Assembly: GCA_964556225.1 (NCBI GenBank)
Contig: CAZKVJ010000018.1
Span: 1-64,000 of the forward strand
Direction of reading: 5' to 3'
DNA from: CAZKVJ01 sp964556225
GTDB taxonomy: Bacteria; Actinomycetota; Acidimicrobiia; Acidimicrobiales; Ilumatobacteraceae
Length of the DNA: 64,000 nucleotides
Shown in pieces: positions 25,014 through 34,194 of the stretch. Below the pieces are notes generated by a model. That model searched no databases and was not told where the DNA came from. It was given only the letters and a program-made list of their open reading frames with translations. A program made the translations under genes and the position numbers. Within the stretch, counting starts at the first letter, position 1, and each line of letters starts with the position of its first letter.

Positions 25014-27421
25014 CACAGCGACTCCAGGCGGACGTCGACGACCGATGCCGAGCCGTCGAGGAGGACGCGCACGTCGGCGCCGGGGCGGTTGAACGGTGCC
25101 CACGCGGTGCCCCGCGGGACGCGCGCATCCGCGACGACCCCGAGCACGACGGAGGTCTGGGTGCCCGTCACCTTCACCTCCGTGCCGGTGGTGACGCCGA
25201 GGCGTTCGCAGTCGAGCGGGTGCACGTGGACCGTGGCGCCACCAGCGAGCTTGGCCAGCGACGGCGAGTGCACGGTGCCCACCGCCTGGTCGTACAAGGT
25301 GCGACTCACCACGAGGCGATGGCCGTAGCCGCTGAGCGCCGGCACGGCGGGAGCGTCGACCGGGACACGCCGGCCGGTGGGACGGGCGAGCAGCACGCCG
25401 TCGCGCGCCGCCGCCATCGTGGTGGCCGTGACCGGGGCGAAGGCCGGGACTGTCGACGCCAGACCGGCCTGCGCGTCAGCCACGGACTCGATGCCCAGGT
25501 CGTGGCCCAGCGCAGCGGCCAGCTCGACCGCGATCATCCAGTCCGGCCGGGCGGTGCCGGTCACCGTGACCTTCTGCGCCACCGGGCTGACCCGGCCCTC
25601 GAGGTTCGTGGTCGAGCCGTCCTGCTCGCCGGCCATGGCGGCGGGCAGCACCACGTCGGCCAGACCCGACGAGGCCGTGAGGAAGGTGTCGACGGCCACC
25701 AGCGCCCCTGCCCCGGCCAGTGCCCGGCGAGCCAGCTCCGCATCGGGCACGTCGGCGAGCGGGTCGGCGCCGAGCAGCACCAGGCATCCGATGCGCCCCT
25801 CGGCCGCAGCACGCAGGATGCCCAGCGCGCCGTCGCCACCCGGTGCCGGTGCCAGCCCAGCAGCGAGCGCCCCCCGCACGTTGGCGCGCCGCAGTACCGG
25901 CAGCACCGTGGCAGCGGGCACGACCGCGAGCACCTCGTCGATGGCGGCCATCACGTGCTCCGGCGCCTCGGCCAGGTTCGAACGCCCGGCCACCACCACC
26001 ACCGGGCCGGCGCCGAGCTGCTCGGCCACCTCGGGGCGTGACAGCACGGACCGCACGGTCGGGGCCTGGGTTCCGGGAAGCGTCGGCTCGCTGATCCAGG
26101 CGTAGGGCGACAGGCCGGTGGCCATCGGGGCCAGCTCGACGATGCGGGTGCGGCGGCGCTCGGCGGCATCGCGCAGGCGCAGGTAGAGCACCGGCAGCTC
26201 CTCTTTGAGGTCCGGCCCGAGCAGCACGACCGTCGCCGCGCTCGCAGCGTCGGCGATGGTGGCTTGGGGCAGCTCGAACACCGAGGCCGGCAGGCCGTCG
26301 CCGAGCTGGGCGTCGAGCTGGTCGACGCCGAGCGCCCGTGCCAGACGGCTCCACGCGAACGCGCTCTCGTTCGTGCCGCGGGCACCGCCGAGGATGGCCA
26401 CCCCGGCCGGCCCGCGCTCGTCGAGCGCGCGGCGGACGAGATCGGCCGTGGCCGAGATCGCCGCCCCCCACGTGGTCGGCGCGTGGCCGTCGGCGGTGCG
26501 CACCATCGGGTGGGTCAGGCGGTCCTCGCTGTTGGTGGCCTGGAAGCCGAAGCGGCCGCGATCGCACAGCCAGCCCCAGTTGACGGCATCGCTGTCGAGG
26601 CCTTGGTAGCGCACGAGCTCGTCACGGCTGGACTGCACGACCGTGCGGCAGCCGACCGCGCAGGTGGTGCAGGTGCTCTCACGCTGCTCGAGGTCCCACG
26701 GCCGGGCCTTGAACCGGTACGGCGTCGCCGTGAGCGCTCCCACCGGGCAGATCTGCACGGTGTTCCCCGAGAAGTACGACGCGAAGGGATGGTCGGGGAA
26801 CGTGTTGACCTGCGTGGCGTTGCCGCGCTGGGTGAAGCTGATGAGCGGGTCGCCGGCGACCTCCTCGGCGAAGCGGGTGCACCGGTCGCACAGGATGCAG
26901 CGCTCGCGGTCGAGCAGGACGAGGTCGCTGATCGGGATCGGCTTGGCGTAGTGCCGCTTCTCCTCGACGTAGCGGCTCTCGCCCGGGCCGTGCGTCATCG
27001 CCTGGTCCTGGAGCGGGCACTCGCCGCCCTTGTCGCACACCGGGCAGTCGAGCGGGTGGTTGGCGAGCAGCAGCTCGAGCACGCCCTCCTGGGCCCGCTT
27101 CACCGTGTCGGACTGGGTGTGGACGACCTGCCCCTCGGCCACGGTGGTCATGCACGACACCACCAGCATCGGCCCGCGCGGCCCGTCGACTTCGACCAGG
27201 CACTGCCGGCACATGCCGACCGGGTCCATGCGGTGGTGGTAGCAAAAGCGCGGCACGTAGACGCCGGCGTCCTCGCACGCGTCGATGACGAGCTGGCCGG
27301 GCGTCGCCCGATGCGAGCGACCGTCGATGGTCATCGCCACGCCGGGAAGCTCCGGCACGGCGGCCTCCTCCTCCGGCGTCACCTCGGTGTCCGGGAGCTG
27401 GGACGTGGGGGTCTCAGACAT
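25013..27421 (-). CDS. nuoG: NADH-quinone oxidoreductase subunit G (complex I operon 2)
   Basis: This 802-residue subunit is the largest of the NADH module. The N-terminal 2Fe-2S domain has CYHHRMDPVGMCRQCLVEV. Then come HPLDCPVCDKGGECPLQD, with the His-ligated N5-type centre, and CILCDRCTRF plus CPVGAL for N4. CTTCAVGCRTVV with a later CDRGRFGF forms the extra N7 cluster found in only some bacteria. The rest is a molybdopterin-oxidoreductase-like domain without a cofactor role. ATG 27421 is preceded by GGTGGAG at nine bases and overlaps the nuoF stop, and is preferred over GTG 27436. Confidence 0.96.
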   Translation of the reverse strand: MSETPTSQLPDTEVTPEEEAAVPELPGVAMTIDGRSHRATPGQLVIDACEDAGVYVPRFCYHHRMDPVGMCRQCLVEVDGPRGPMLVVSCMTTVAEGQVVHTQSDTVKRAQEGVLELLLANHPLDCPVCDKGGECPLQDQAMTHGPGESRYVEEKRHYAKPIPISDLVLLDRERCILCDRCTRFAEEVAGDPLISFTQRGNATQVNTFPDHPFASYFSGNTVQICPVGALTATPYRFKARPWDLEQRESTCTTCAVGCRTVVQSSRDELVRYQGLDSDAVNWGWLCDRGRFGFQATNSEDRLTHPMVRTADGHAPTTWGAAISATADLVRRALDERGPAGVAILGGARGTNESAFAWSRLARALGVDQLDAQLGDGLPASVFELPQATIADAASAATVVLLGPDLKEELPVLYLRLRDAAERRRTRIVELAPMATGLSPYAWISEPTLPGTQAPTVRSVLSRPEVAEQLGAGPVVVVAGRSNLAEAPEHVMAAIDEVLAVVPAATVLPVLRRANVRGALAAGLAPAPGGDGALGILRAAAEGRIGCLVLLGADPLADVPDAELARRALAGAGALVAVDTFLTASSGLADVVLPAAMAGEQDGSTTNLEGRVSPVAQKVTVTGTARPDWMIAVELAAALGHDLGIESVADAQAGLASTVPAFAPVTATTMAAARDGVLLARPTGRRVPVDAPAVPALSGYGHRLVVSRTLYDQAVGTVHSPSLAKLAGGATVHVHPLDCERLGVTTGTEVKVTGTQTSVVLGVVADARVPRGTAWAPFNRPGADVRVLLDGSASVVDVRLESL

Positions 27422-28808
27422 GGGCGTGCGCTCCACCGAGGACCGCGGCGACGCCGTCGATCGGGCGGCCGTGGTGCACGTAGTGCTCGAACTCGGACCG
27501 GAACCGGTTCACGGCGGACGCGATGGGCGACACCGCGGACGGGCCGAGCGGGCAGATCGTGGTCTGGCGGGGCGGCCAGGCCAGCCCCGGGCTGATGCTC
27601 TCGCTCACGTCGAAGAGCAGCTCGAGGTCCTCCGGCCGGCCGGCGCCGTCGAGGATCCGGCGCAAGATGCGCTCGAGCCAGGTGGTGCCCTCGCGGCACG
27701 GGGTGCACTTGCCGCAGCTCTCGCGGGCGAAGAAGCGCACGACCCGCCAGCACGCCGCGACGATGTCGGTGGTGTCGTCCATCACGACGATGGCGCCGGA
27801 CCCGAGCATGCTGCCGGCCCGGTCGACGGTGGGCTTGTCGAGCGGCAGGTCGACGTGCTCGTCGAAGAACCACATCGCCGACGCGCCACCGGGGATGAAC
27901 GCCTTGAGGGAGCGGCCCGGCCGCAGCCCGCCGCAGTACTCGGGCGCTTCGAACAGCATCCGGAACGTCGTGATGCCGTTCGGCACCTCGAACACCCCGG
28001 GCCGGCGGACGTGGCCGCTGACGGCGAACATGCGGGTGCCGGTGGAGCTGGGAGCGCCGATGGCGGCGTAGGCATCGCCCCCGTTCAGGACGATCCAGGG
28101 GATGTTGGACAGCGTCTCGACGTTGTTGACGATCGTCGGCTGCAGGTACAGCCCCTTGGCGGCCGGGAAGTAGGGCGGCTTGAGCCGGGGCATGCCCCGC
28201 TCGCCCTCGAGGCTCTCGATGAGCGCCGTCTCCTCGCCCACGATGTAGGCGCCGGCACCCCAGGTGAGCGTGATGTCGGCCGAGAAGTCGGACCCGCAGA
28301 TGTTGCGCCCCACCATGCCGTGGGCGTAGGCGTCGTTGAGCGCCTGGGCCAGGCGCTCCTGGGCGTGGGCCATCTCGCCGCGCACGTACAAGAAGGCGTG
28401 CTCGGCCCCGACCGCGAAGCAGGTGAGCATGATGCCCTCGAGGAGCTGGTGGGGGTCACGCTCCATGAGCAGGCGGTCCTTGTAGGTGCCCGGCTCGCTC
28501 TCGTCACCGTTCACCACGACGTAGCGAGGGAACACGCCTGCGGGCGGGAACCCCCACTTGGTGCCGGCGGGGAACCCAGCCCCGCCGCGACCCAGCAGCT
28601 GGCTGGTGGTGACCGCCGCGGTGACCTGGTCGGGCGTCATCGAGGTGACGGCCTGGCGCAGGGCCCGGTACCCCCCCGTGCGGACATAGCCGTCGTAGGC
28701 ATGCCCGTCGGCAACGTCGAAGCGGGTCGTGAGGATCGGCTCGGCCGTGGGCACCAGCCCCGGCGTCAGGTACGACGGCTCCTCGCTCATCGCTTCCCGC
28801 TCGCTCAT
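27414..28808 (-). CDS. nuoF: NADH-quinone oxidoreductase subunit F, FMN and NADH binding (complex I operon 2)
   Basis: This 464-residue subunit oxidises NADH. The NADH/FMN loop GRGGAGFPAGTKWGF is complete. VVVNGDESEPGTYKDR and the N3 cluster motif ESCGKCTPCREGT, with a downstream Cys in TTICPLG, are present. ATG 28808 overlaps the nuoE stop (ATGA). A second Met seven codons in is an alternative. This is the only NuoF in the window, since operon 1 has none. Confidence 0.97.
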   Translation of the reverse strand: MSEREAMSEEPSYLTPGLVPTAEPILTTRFDVADGHAYDGYVRTGGYRALRQAVTSMTPDQVTAAVTTSQLLGRGGAGFPAGTKWGFPPAGVFPRYVVVNGDESEPGTYKDRLLMERDPHQLLEGIMLTCFAVGAEHAFLYVRGEMAHAQERLAQALNDAYAHGMVGRNICGSDFSADITLTWGAGAYIVGEETALIESLEGERGMPRLKPPYFPAAKGLYLQPTIVNNVETLSNIPWIVLNGGDAYAAIGAPSSTGTRMFAVSGHVRRPGVFEVPNGITTFRMLFEAPEYCGGLRPGRSLKAFIPGGASAMWFFDEHVDLPLDKPTVDRAGSMLGSGAIVVMDDTTDIVAACWRVVRFFARESCGKCTPCREGTTWLERILRRILDGAGRPEDLELLFDVSESISPGLAWPPRQTTICPLGPSAVSPIASAVNRFRSEFEHYVHHGRPIDGVAAVLGGAHAHV

Positions 28809-29392
28809 CGCGCATCCACCCGTGCCTGGGCCTCGACCCCGAGGTTCGCCCACCCCTGCGAGGTCTTCTGGCGGACGAGGGCTAGGGTGCCGTGCGGCGG
28901 CACCTCGTCGGCCAGCCGACCGGCGCGGAGATCGTCGACGAGGCGGTCGAAGTCGGCGGGGGTGACGAGGTACCGGTAGCGGTAGTTGACCTGCAGCGCC
29001 GGTGCCTCGGTGCACGCGGCGATGCACTCCACGTCCTCGAGCGTGATCAGACCGTCCGGCGTGGTGCCGCCGGCCTTGATGCCCAACACCTGCTCGGCGT
29101 GCTCGAGCAGGTCCCAGGCCCCGAGGAGCTGGCAGGAGATGTTCGTGCAGATGTTGATGCAGTACCGCCCGACGGGCTCGAACTTGAACATCTCGTAGAA
29201 GCTGGCCGTGCCGTAGACGTCGGCCGGTGTGGTGCCGACCAGCTCGGCGATGTGCTCCATCGCCTCGTTCGTGACGTACCCGTCCTGCTCCTGGGCCAGG
29301 TGCAGCAGCGGGATGAGCGCGCTCTTCGGGCGCGGGAAGCGGGCGATGATCTCTCGGGCCACCGCCACGTTGGCGTCGCTCAGCCGGCTCAT
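28805..29392 (-). CDS. nuoE: NADH-quinone oxidoreductase subunit E, 2Fe-2S (complex I operon 2)
   Basis: This 195-residue thioredoxin-fold subunit binds the N1a cluster through CTNISC and ECIAAC (Cx4C and Cx3C). The N-terminal helical part (IIARFPRPKSALIPLLHLAQ) is typical. A C-terminal extension of about 45 residues follows the core. It starts 19 bp after nuoD and overlaps nuoF by four bases. Confidence 0.96.
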   Translation of the reverse strand: MSRLSDANVAVAREIIARFPRPKSALIPLLHLAQEQDGYVTNEAMEHIAELVGTTPADVYGTASFYEMFKFEPVGRYCINICTNISCQLLGAWDLLEHAEQVLGIKAGGTTPDGLITLEDVECIAACTEAPALQVNYRYRYLVTPADFDRLVDDLRAGRLADEVPPHGTLALVRQKTSQGWANLGVEAQARVDAR

Positions 29393-29411
29393 GCCGGCTC
29401 GCTCTGCATGC

Positions 29412-30746
29412 TCATCGATCGACCTCTCCGAGGATGGGGTCGACGGAGGAGATCACCGCGACCGCGTCGGCCACGAGGCCGCCACGCATCATGTGGGGCA
29501 GGGTCTGGAGGTTCACGAACGACGGGCCCCGGATGTGCATCCGGTACGGCCTGGCCGAGCCGTCCGACACGAGGTAGCAGCCGATCTCGCCGCGCGGGCT
29601 CTCGATGGCCACGTACACCTCGCCCTCGGGCACCTTGAAGCCCTCGGTGAAGAGCTTGAAGTGGTGGATGAGCGCCTCCATCGACTCGTCGATGCGAGCA
29701 CGCGGCGGCGGGGTCACCTTCTTGTTCTGGATGCGGTAGTCCCCCGCCGGCATCCGCTCGAGGATCTGGCGCACGATCCGCATCGACTCGCGGACCTCGT
29801 TGAGGCGGATCGCGTAGCGGTCGAACGAGTCGCCGTAGCTGCCGACGATCACGTCGAAGTCGACCTCGTCGTAGTGCAGGTACGGCAGGTCGCGGCGCAG
29901 GTCCCACGCCACGCCGGTGCTGCGCAGGATCGGACCGGTCGCGCCGAGGGCCACGGCCTCCTGCGGTGTGATCGCACCGACGCCCTGGAGCCGGTCGCGC
30001 CAGATGGGCTGAGCGGTCATGAGCACGTCGTACTCGTCGAGGCGCTCGGGGAGCAGGTCGAGGAGACGCGCCACCTCGTCGCGCCAGCCGGGCGGCAGGT
30101 CGGCAGCGACGCCTCCCGGGCGGATGTAGTTGTGGTTCATCCGCAGCCCCGTCACGGACTGGAAGAAGCGCAGGACCTCCTCGCGCTCGCGCCAGCCGTA
30201 GAGCATCATCGACACCGCACCGATGTCCATGCCGTTCGTGGCCAGGAACAGCAGATGGCTGCTCATGCGGTTGAGCTCCGACATCAGCATCCGGATCCAC
30301 TGCGCCCGCTCGGGGATCTCGCCGTCGATGCCGATCAGGCGCTCGACCGCCATGGCGAACACGAGCTCGTTGTTGAGCGGCGAGGCGTAGTCCATGCGGG
30401 TGACGTTCGTGCCGCCCTGGAGGTACGTGAGCTCCTCGCCGGTCTTCTCCATGCCCGTGTGCAGGTAGCCGACGATCGGCTTGCAGCGCAGGACGGTCTC
30501 ACCCTGCAGCTCGAGCATGAGCCGCAGGACCCCATGGGTGCTCGGGTGCTGCGGACCCATGTTGATGATCATCGTCTGGTCCTCGTCCGGGTCGGACTGG
30601 ACCAGCGCCAGCTCGGCGGCGTCGGCCTCGCTCATGCGCAGCACGGCGCCGACCTCGCGCAGCAGCTCCTTGGCGCCGAGCTCGCTGCGCGGCCGCAGCT
30701 CCTGCGCACCTTCGCCGGTCTGGCGGACGGTGTCGGCAGTGGTCAC
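29412..30746 (-). CDS. nuoD: NADH-quinone oxidoreductase subunit D (complex I operon 2)
   Basis: This 444-residue 49-kDa-type subunit has a longer N-terminus than the operon 1 copy. It contains NMGPQHPSTHGVLR, GYLHTGMEK and TRMDYASPLNNE, and ends at GEVDR. Thr97 occupies the position of the methylated arginine (HTG instead of HRG), as also in Mycobacterium and Thermus. GTG 30746 overlaps the nuoC stop as GTGA. Confidence 0.96.
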   Translation of the reverse strand: MTTADTVRQTGEGAQELRPRSELGAKELLREVGAVLRMSEADAAELALVQSDPDEDQTMIINMGPQHPSTHGVLRLMLELQGETVLRCKPIVGYLHTGMEKTGEELTYLQGGTNVTRMDYASPLNNELVFAMAVERLIGIDGEIPERAQWIRMLMSELNRMSSHLLFLATNGMDIGAVSMMLYGWREREEVLRFFQSVTGLRMNHNYIRPGGVAADLPPGWRDEVARLLDLLPERLDEYDVLMTAQPIWRDRLQGVGAITPQEAVALGATGPILRSTGVAWDLRRDLPYLHYDEVDFDVIVGSYGDSFDRYAIRLNEVRESMRIVRQILERMPAGDYRIQNKKVTPPPRARIDESMEALIHHFKLFTEGFKVPEGEVYVAIESPRGEIGCYLVSDGSARPYRMHIRGPSFVNLQTLPHMMRGGLVADAVAVISSVDPILGEVDR

Positions 30747-31249
30747 GCCGGTGACCCCTTGAACTGGACGGGGATGCGGCCCACCTCGTAGTCCTTGCGC
30801 AGCGGGTGGCCGTCCCAGTCCTCCGGCATCAAGATGCGCGTCAGGTCGGGGTGGCCCTCGAAGGCGATGCCGAACAGGTCGTAGACCTCGCGTTCGAGCG
30901 CCTCCGTGCCCGGGTACAGGTCGAACAGCGTGGCCACCACCGCGTCGTGCTCGGGCACCTGGACCCTGATCCGCAGCCGGCGGCGCTGCGACAGCGACAG
31001 CAGGTTGACGACCACCTCGAACCGCTCGCCGTCCACACCCTCGGGCAGGTCCCGTTCGGCCATCAGGAGGTAATCGACCGCGGTGACGTCGACGCACATC
31101 TCGTAGCCGTCGTCGACGAGGGCCTTCATCACCTCGAGGTACCGCTCCCGCGGCACGTGCAGCACCGCCTGGCCGCGCGACTCGACGAGGGGACAGCCGT
31201 GCAGCGTCGCCGCGGCCGGCTCGTCGGGGACCGCCTCGGGAGCACTCAC
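30743..31249 (-). CDS. nuoC: NADH-quinone oxidoreductase subunit C (complex I operon 2)
   Basis: This 168-residue subunit has EREVYDLFGIAFEGHPDLTR and DWDGHPLRKDYEV. The start is GTG 31249, overlapping the nuoB stop by four bases. It is shorter than the operon 1 copy, lacking both its mid-loop and its acidic tail. Confidence 0.95.
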   Translation of the reverse strand: MSAPEAVPDEPAAATLHGCPLVESRGQAVLHVPRERYLEVMKALVDDGYEMCVDVTAVDYLLMAERDLPEGVDGERFEVVVNLLSLSQRRRLRIRVQVPEHDAVVATLFDLYPGTEALEREVYDLFGIAFEGHPDLTRILMPEDWDGHPLRKDYEVGRIPVQFKGSPA

Positions 31250-31833
31250 CGCCGCTCCAGCGCGACGGGCACCGGCTGGCTGGCCGGGCGGATCTCCTGC
31301 ACGTGCACCTCGGCGCCCGCCCCGGTGGTCGCCCGGCGACGCATGATCTCGCCGCCCTCGATCAGGCCGTGGAGCGTCTCGATGGCGTGGATCAACGTCT
31401 CGGGGGTCGGCGGGCATCCGGGCGCGTAGACGTCGACGGGCACCACCTGGTCCACACCCTGCACGATGGCGTAGTTGTTGAACATCCCGCCGCTCGACGC
31501 GCACACGCCCATCGAGATGACCCACTTGGGCTCCATCATCTGGTCGTACACCTGGCGCAGCACCGGCGCCATCTTCTGGCTGACCCGACCGGCGACGATC
31601 ATGATGTCGGCCTGGCGGGGCGAGGCCCGGAAGACCTCCATCCCGAACCGGGCGAGGTCGTAGTGCGACGCGCCGGCGCCCATCATCTCGATGGCGCAGC
31701 AGGCCAGGCCGAACGTGGCCGGCCAGCTCGAACGGGATCGCGACCACCGCACAAGGTCCTCGAGCTTGCCGGTGAGGAAGTTGTGCGGGATCCCCGCCAG
31801 CCCGTCGCGCCGGACGTCGGCGACGATGCCCAT
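31246..31833 (-). CDS. nuoB: NADH-quinone oxidoreductase subunit B, N2 cluster (complex I operon 2)
   Basis: This 195-residue subunit has the N2 ligands in FGLACCAIEMM, MGVCASSGGMFNNY and APGCPPTPETLI. ATG 31833 lies one base after the nuoA stop. The longer frame upstream would overlap nuoA and is rejected. The GMFNNY form is typical of 14-subunit enzymes, in contrast to GPYWDSY in operon 1. Confidence 0.96.
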   Translation of the reverse strand: MGIVADVRRDGLAGIPHNFLTGKLEDLVRWSRSRSSWPATFGLACCAIEMMGAGASHYDLARFGMEVFRASPRQADIMIVAGRVSQKMAPVLRQVYDQMMEPKWVISMGVCASSGGMFNNYAIVQGVDQVVPVDVYAPGCPPTPETLIHAIETLHGLIEGGEIMRRRATTGAGAEVHVQEIRPASQPVPVALERR

Positions 31834-31834
31834 G

Positions 31835-32293
31835 TCAGGCCGCCTCCTCGGCCCGGCCCTCGAGCCCAACACGGCGCACGGTGCTGGCCGCGGTGCGTGC
31901 CGGCGACACCGACTCGTCGATGCGCGCCGCCCGTTGGAGCGGACCCCAGTCGAGCGCCCCACGAGCCACCACGTAGACGAACGCGCAGAAGAACACAGCG
32001 CTGAACGCGACCATCTCGAGCAGCCCGAACGTGGCGAGCACCTCGTACTCGACGGCGTAGGGGTAGATGAAGATGATCTCGATGTCGAACATGATGAACA
32101 GCATCGCCACGATGTAGAAGCTCACCGGGAAGCGCTCCGGTGGCTCTCGGCTCGGCACGATGCCGCACTCGTACGGTGCCTCCTTCGCGGCGTTCGGTCG
32201 TCGTGGGGCCAGCAGGCGCGACGCGATGAGGCTGATCACCCCGAACAGCACGACGAGCACGAGCAGGGCGACGACGGGGAGGTACTGGCCCAC
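31835..32293 (-). CDS. nuoA: NADH-quinone oxidoreductase subunit A (complex I operon 2)
   Basis: This 152-residue, three-helix subunit has PYECGIVPSREPPERF and YIVAMLFIMFDIEIIFIYPY. It carries a 30-residue polar C-terminal extension that is absent from the operon 1 copy. It begins 6 bp after the unknown membrane protein gene, so no separate promoter is apparent and transcription most likely comes from the bc genes. Confidence 0.95.
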   Translation of the reverse strand: MGQYLPVVALLVLVVLFGVISLIASRLLAPRRPNAAKEAPYECGIVPSREPPERFPVSFYIVAMLFIMFDIEIIFIYPYAVEYEVLATFGLLEMVAFSAVFFCAFVYVVARGALDWGPLQRAARIDESVSPARTAASTVRRVGLEGRAEEAA

Positions 32294-32299
32294 TCGAGA

Positions 32300-33127
32300 T
32301 CAGGCTCCCGTGGTGGCCACGTCCGTGCCGGGGCGATGAGCGAGGGCCACGCGCTCGCGGCGCGACAGCAGCAGGAGCGACAGGCCGAAGATCATCGACG
32401 AGCCGATGGTGATGAACGCCGCCGGCTGGCGGCGGGTCCCCAGGTCCCGGATCATCATCACGTAGATGTGCGGGCGCGACTCGTCGATCTCCGCCGGCGC
32501 GGGCGCCCGTCCCGGCTCGGTGCGCGTGGGCACGAGCGGCGCGAACTCGACGATCGCGTAGTGCGGGGTGTGGCGGAAGGCGAAGAAGTCGAACGAATCG
32601 CCGATCTTCGGGTAGCGCTCGCCCCCACGCTCGTACACCGCGACCGGCACCTGCTCACCGCTGCCGTAGCCCTCGACGTCGGCCTCCACCAGGATCGCGT
32701 CGGCCGACGCCGTGGCCTGCCCGTAGCCGGGGTCCGACTCGGGGACCTCTGCCCAGCCCTCGTCCACCAGCGCCGCAGCGGCGGCCGCGGCGATCTCGGG
32801 GTACGACGCGCCGTCCTCGACGACGAGCGGCTCGTCGAGGGCACCGGCCTGGTCGAGCTTGCCGGCGTCGAGGACGATGGCGATGGGCTCGGCCTCGTTC
32901 CAGGTGGCGTCCCGGCCGCGCAGGCCGATGCCGTACGCCCACCAGATGCCACCCATGGTGGCCATCCAGCCGAACAAGCCGGCGAAGGCGACGAGGAAGC
33001 CGAGACGGGCACCGAGGTTCGTGGCAAGGATCAGGTACGTGCTGCCCATCAGCACGACGACGATGATCAGGACCGTGAGAATCCCGCGGATCTCGGGTTC
33101 CCAGCCGATGGCGAAGATGGAGGACAT
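32300..33127 (-). CDS. Unknown membrane protein between cytochrome c and nuoA
   Basis: This 275-residue protein is one I do not recognise. Two hydrophobic helices at about residues 12-36 and 40-66 open it (GILTVLIIVVVLMGSTYLI, then LGFLVAFAGLFGWMATMGG with WWAYGIGLRG). A hydrophilic domain of about 150 residues follows, then one helix at about 237-256 (FITIGSSMIFGLSLLLL). The middle part would face the outside and has no Cys or haem motif. Its gene lies 3 bp from the diheme cytochrome c and 6 bp from nuoA, so it is firmly inside the bc-nuo operon. That makes an accessory or assembly subunit of the bc complex the best guess, but nothing in the sequence gives a reaction. Confidence 0.85.
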   Translation of the reverse strand: MSSIFAIGWEPEIRGILTVLIIVVVLMGSTYLILATNLGARLGFLVAFAGLFGWMATMGGIWWAYGIGLRGRDATWNEAEPIAIVLDAGKLDQAGALDEPLVVEDGASYPEIAAAAAAALVDEGWAEVPESDPGYGQATASADAILVEADVEGYGSGEQVPVAVYERGGERYPKIGDSFDFFAFRHTPHYAIVEFAPLVPTRTEPGRAPAPAEIDESRPHIYVMMIRDLGTRRQPAAFITIGSSMIFGLSLLLLSRRERVALAHRPGTDVATTGA

Positions 33128-33130
33128 GCT

Positions 33131-34192
33131 CTACAGGCTCCGGACGTACTCGACGATGGCCTTGATCTGCTCGTCGGTGTAGATGGCACCGAACGCGGGC
33201 ATCCGACCCGTGCCCTGGCCCTGCTGGCCGTAGCGCTTCCCATACTCCGAGCCGTTGGTGATGAAGTCGATCATGTCCTGCTCGCTCGGGAACTGGCGCA
33301 CGGTGCTGCCGCCGGTGAGGTTCGGTCCGAAGGCGCCGCCGCCGCTGACCTCGGGCGCCTCGAAGCTCCACCCGGCGGTGTGGCAGCGGGCGCAGCTGTA
33401 GGTGCCCGAGCCCAGGTTCATGTTGAACAGTGCCTCACCGAGCGTGTCGTACGTGCCGTCGGCGACGAGCGCCTCGGCCGTGGCCTGGAGCTCGTCCTGG
33501 TTGGCTGCGGGAAGGGTGCCGCCCTCGCACAGCCGCGGGTCGGCATCGACCACGTCGCAGTTCTCACGCGGGATCTGGATGCTCTCCAGGTACGCGAGCA
33601 ACGTGTCGATCTGCTGGTCGTTCAGCGGACCGCCGCCGGCCAGACCCCACGGGGACATCGGCGAGAACGGGCGGCCGTACTCCAGGATGAACTTCACCTC
33701 GTCACGGCTGAACTTGTAGTACACGGTGTCGAGCGCCGGCGCCTTCCACGCCACCGACACCGTCTCGCCGGTGGTCGGCTCGGTGAAGGCGTACTCGGCG
33801 ACACCCCCGGTGGCGGCCATGCCGCCGTGGCACCCGGCGCAGTTGAAGCCACCGTCGGCGGTGGTGGCGAACAGCTCCGACCCCCACGACACGAACCGGT
33901 TGTCCCAGCCCTCCGTGGCGCCGGCTTGGCGATCGGGCTCGAAGATCCAGTACAGCGGCAGGCCGACGGTGATGACGGCCAGCAGCAGCACGCCGAACAG
34001 CTGGGTGCGCTCGAGGCGCGGCCCCTCGAGCTCCTCGTCGGGGATGCCCGGCGAGCGGTTGGGCGCCAGTTCGACCTCGGCGCCGATCTCCTCGCGGCCT
34101 GCGAACACGTTGATGAGGAGGTAGACGACCCACCCGACGAGGATGACGACGAGGATGAGCCACGCGATGGTGGTGGCGGCGAGCGCGAGCAT
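33131..34192 (-). CDS. qcrC: Membrane-anchored diheme cytochrome c of the bc complex
   Basis: This 353-residue protein has two covalent haem sites, CAGCH (about residue 118) and CARCH (about residue 268). Likely axial methionines lie in GRMPAFG and FSPMSPWG. Two hydrophobic helices at the N-terminus (about residues 5-28 and 62-82) anchor it. Actinobacterial QcrC also binds two haems but is anchored at the C-terminus, so the layout here differs and the qcrC name reflects role rather than strict orthology. It lies 2 bp from the Rieske gene, which supports a direct place in the quinol-oxidising complex. Confidence 0.88.
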   Translation of the reverse strand: MLALAATTIAWLILVVILVGWVVYLLINVFAGREEIGAEVELAPNRSPGIPDEELEGPRLERTQLFGVLLLAVITVGLPLYWIFEPDRQAGATEGWDNRFVSWGSELFATTADGGFNCAGCHGGMAATGGVAEYAFTEPTTGETVSVAWKAPALDTVYYKFSRDEVKFILEYGRPFSPMSPWGLAGGGPLNDQQIDTLLAYLESIQIPRENCDVVDADPRLCEGGTLPAANQDELQATAEALVADGTYDTLGEALFNMNLGSGTYSCARCHTAGWSFEAPEVSGGGAFGPNLTGGSTVRQFPSEQDMIDFITNGSEYGKRYGQQGQGTGRMPAFGAIYTDEQIKAIVEYVRSL

Positions 34193-34194
34193 GC

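Noticed and set aside
17170..32293. Nuo operon 2 as a recent duplicate of operon 1
   Set aside because: Subunit lengths and signature residues differ throughout and gene content differs (EFG), so separate ancestry or an old duplication is more likely.
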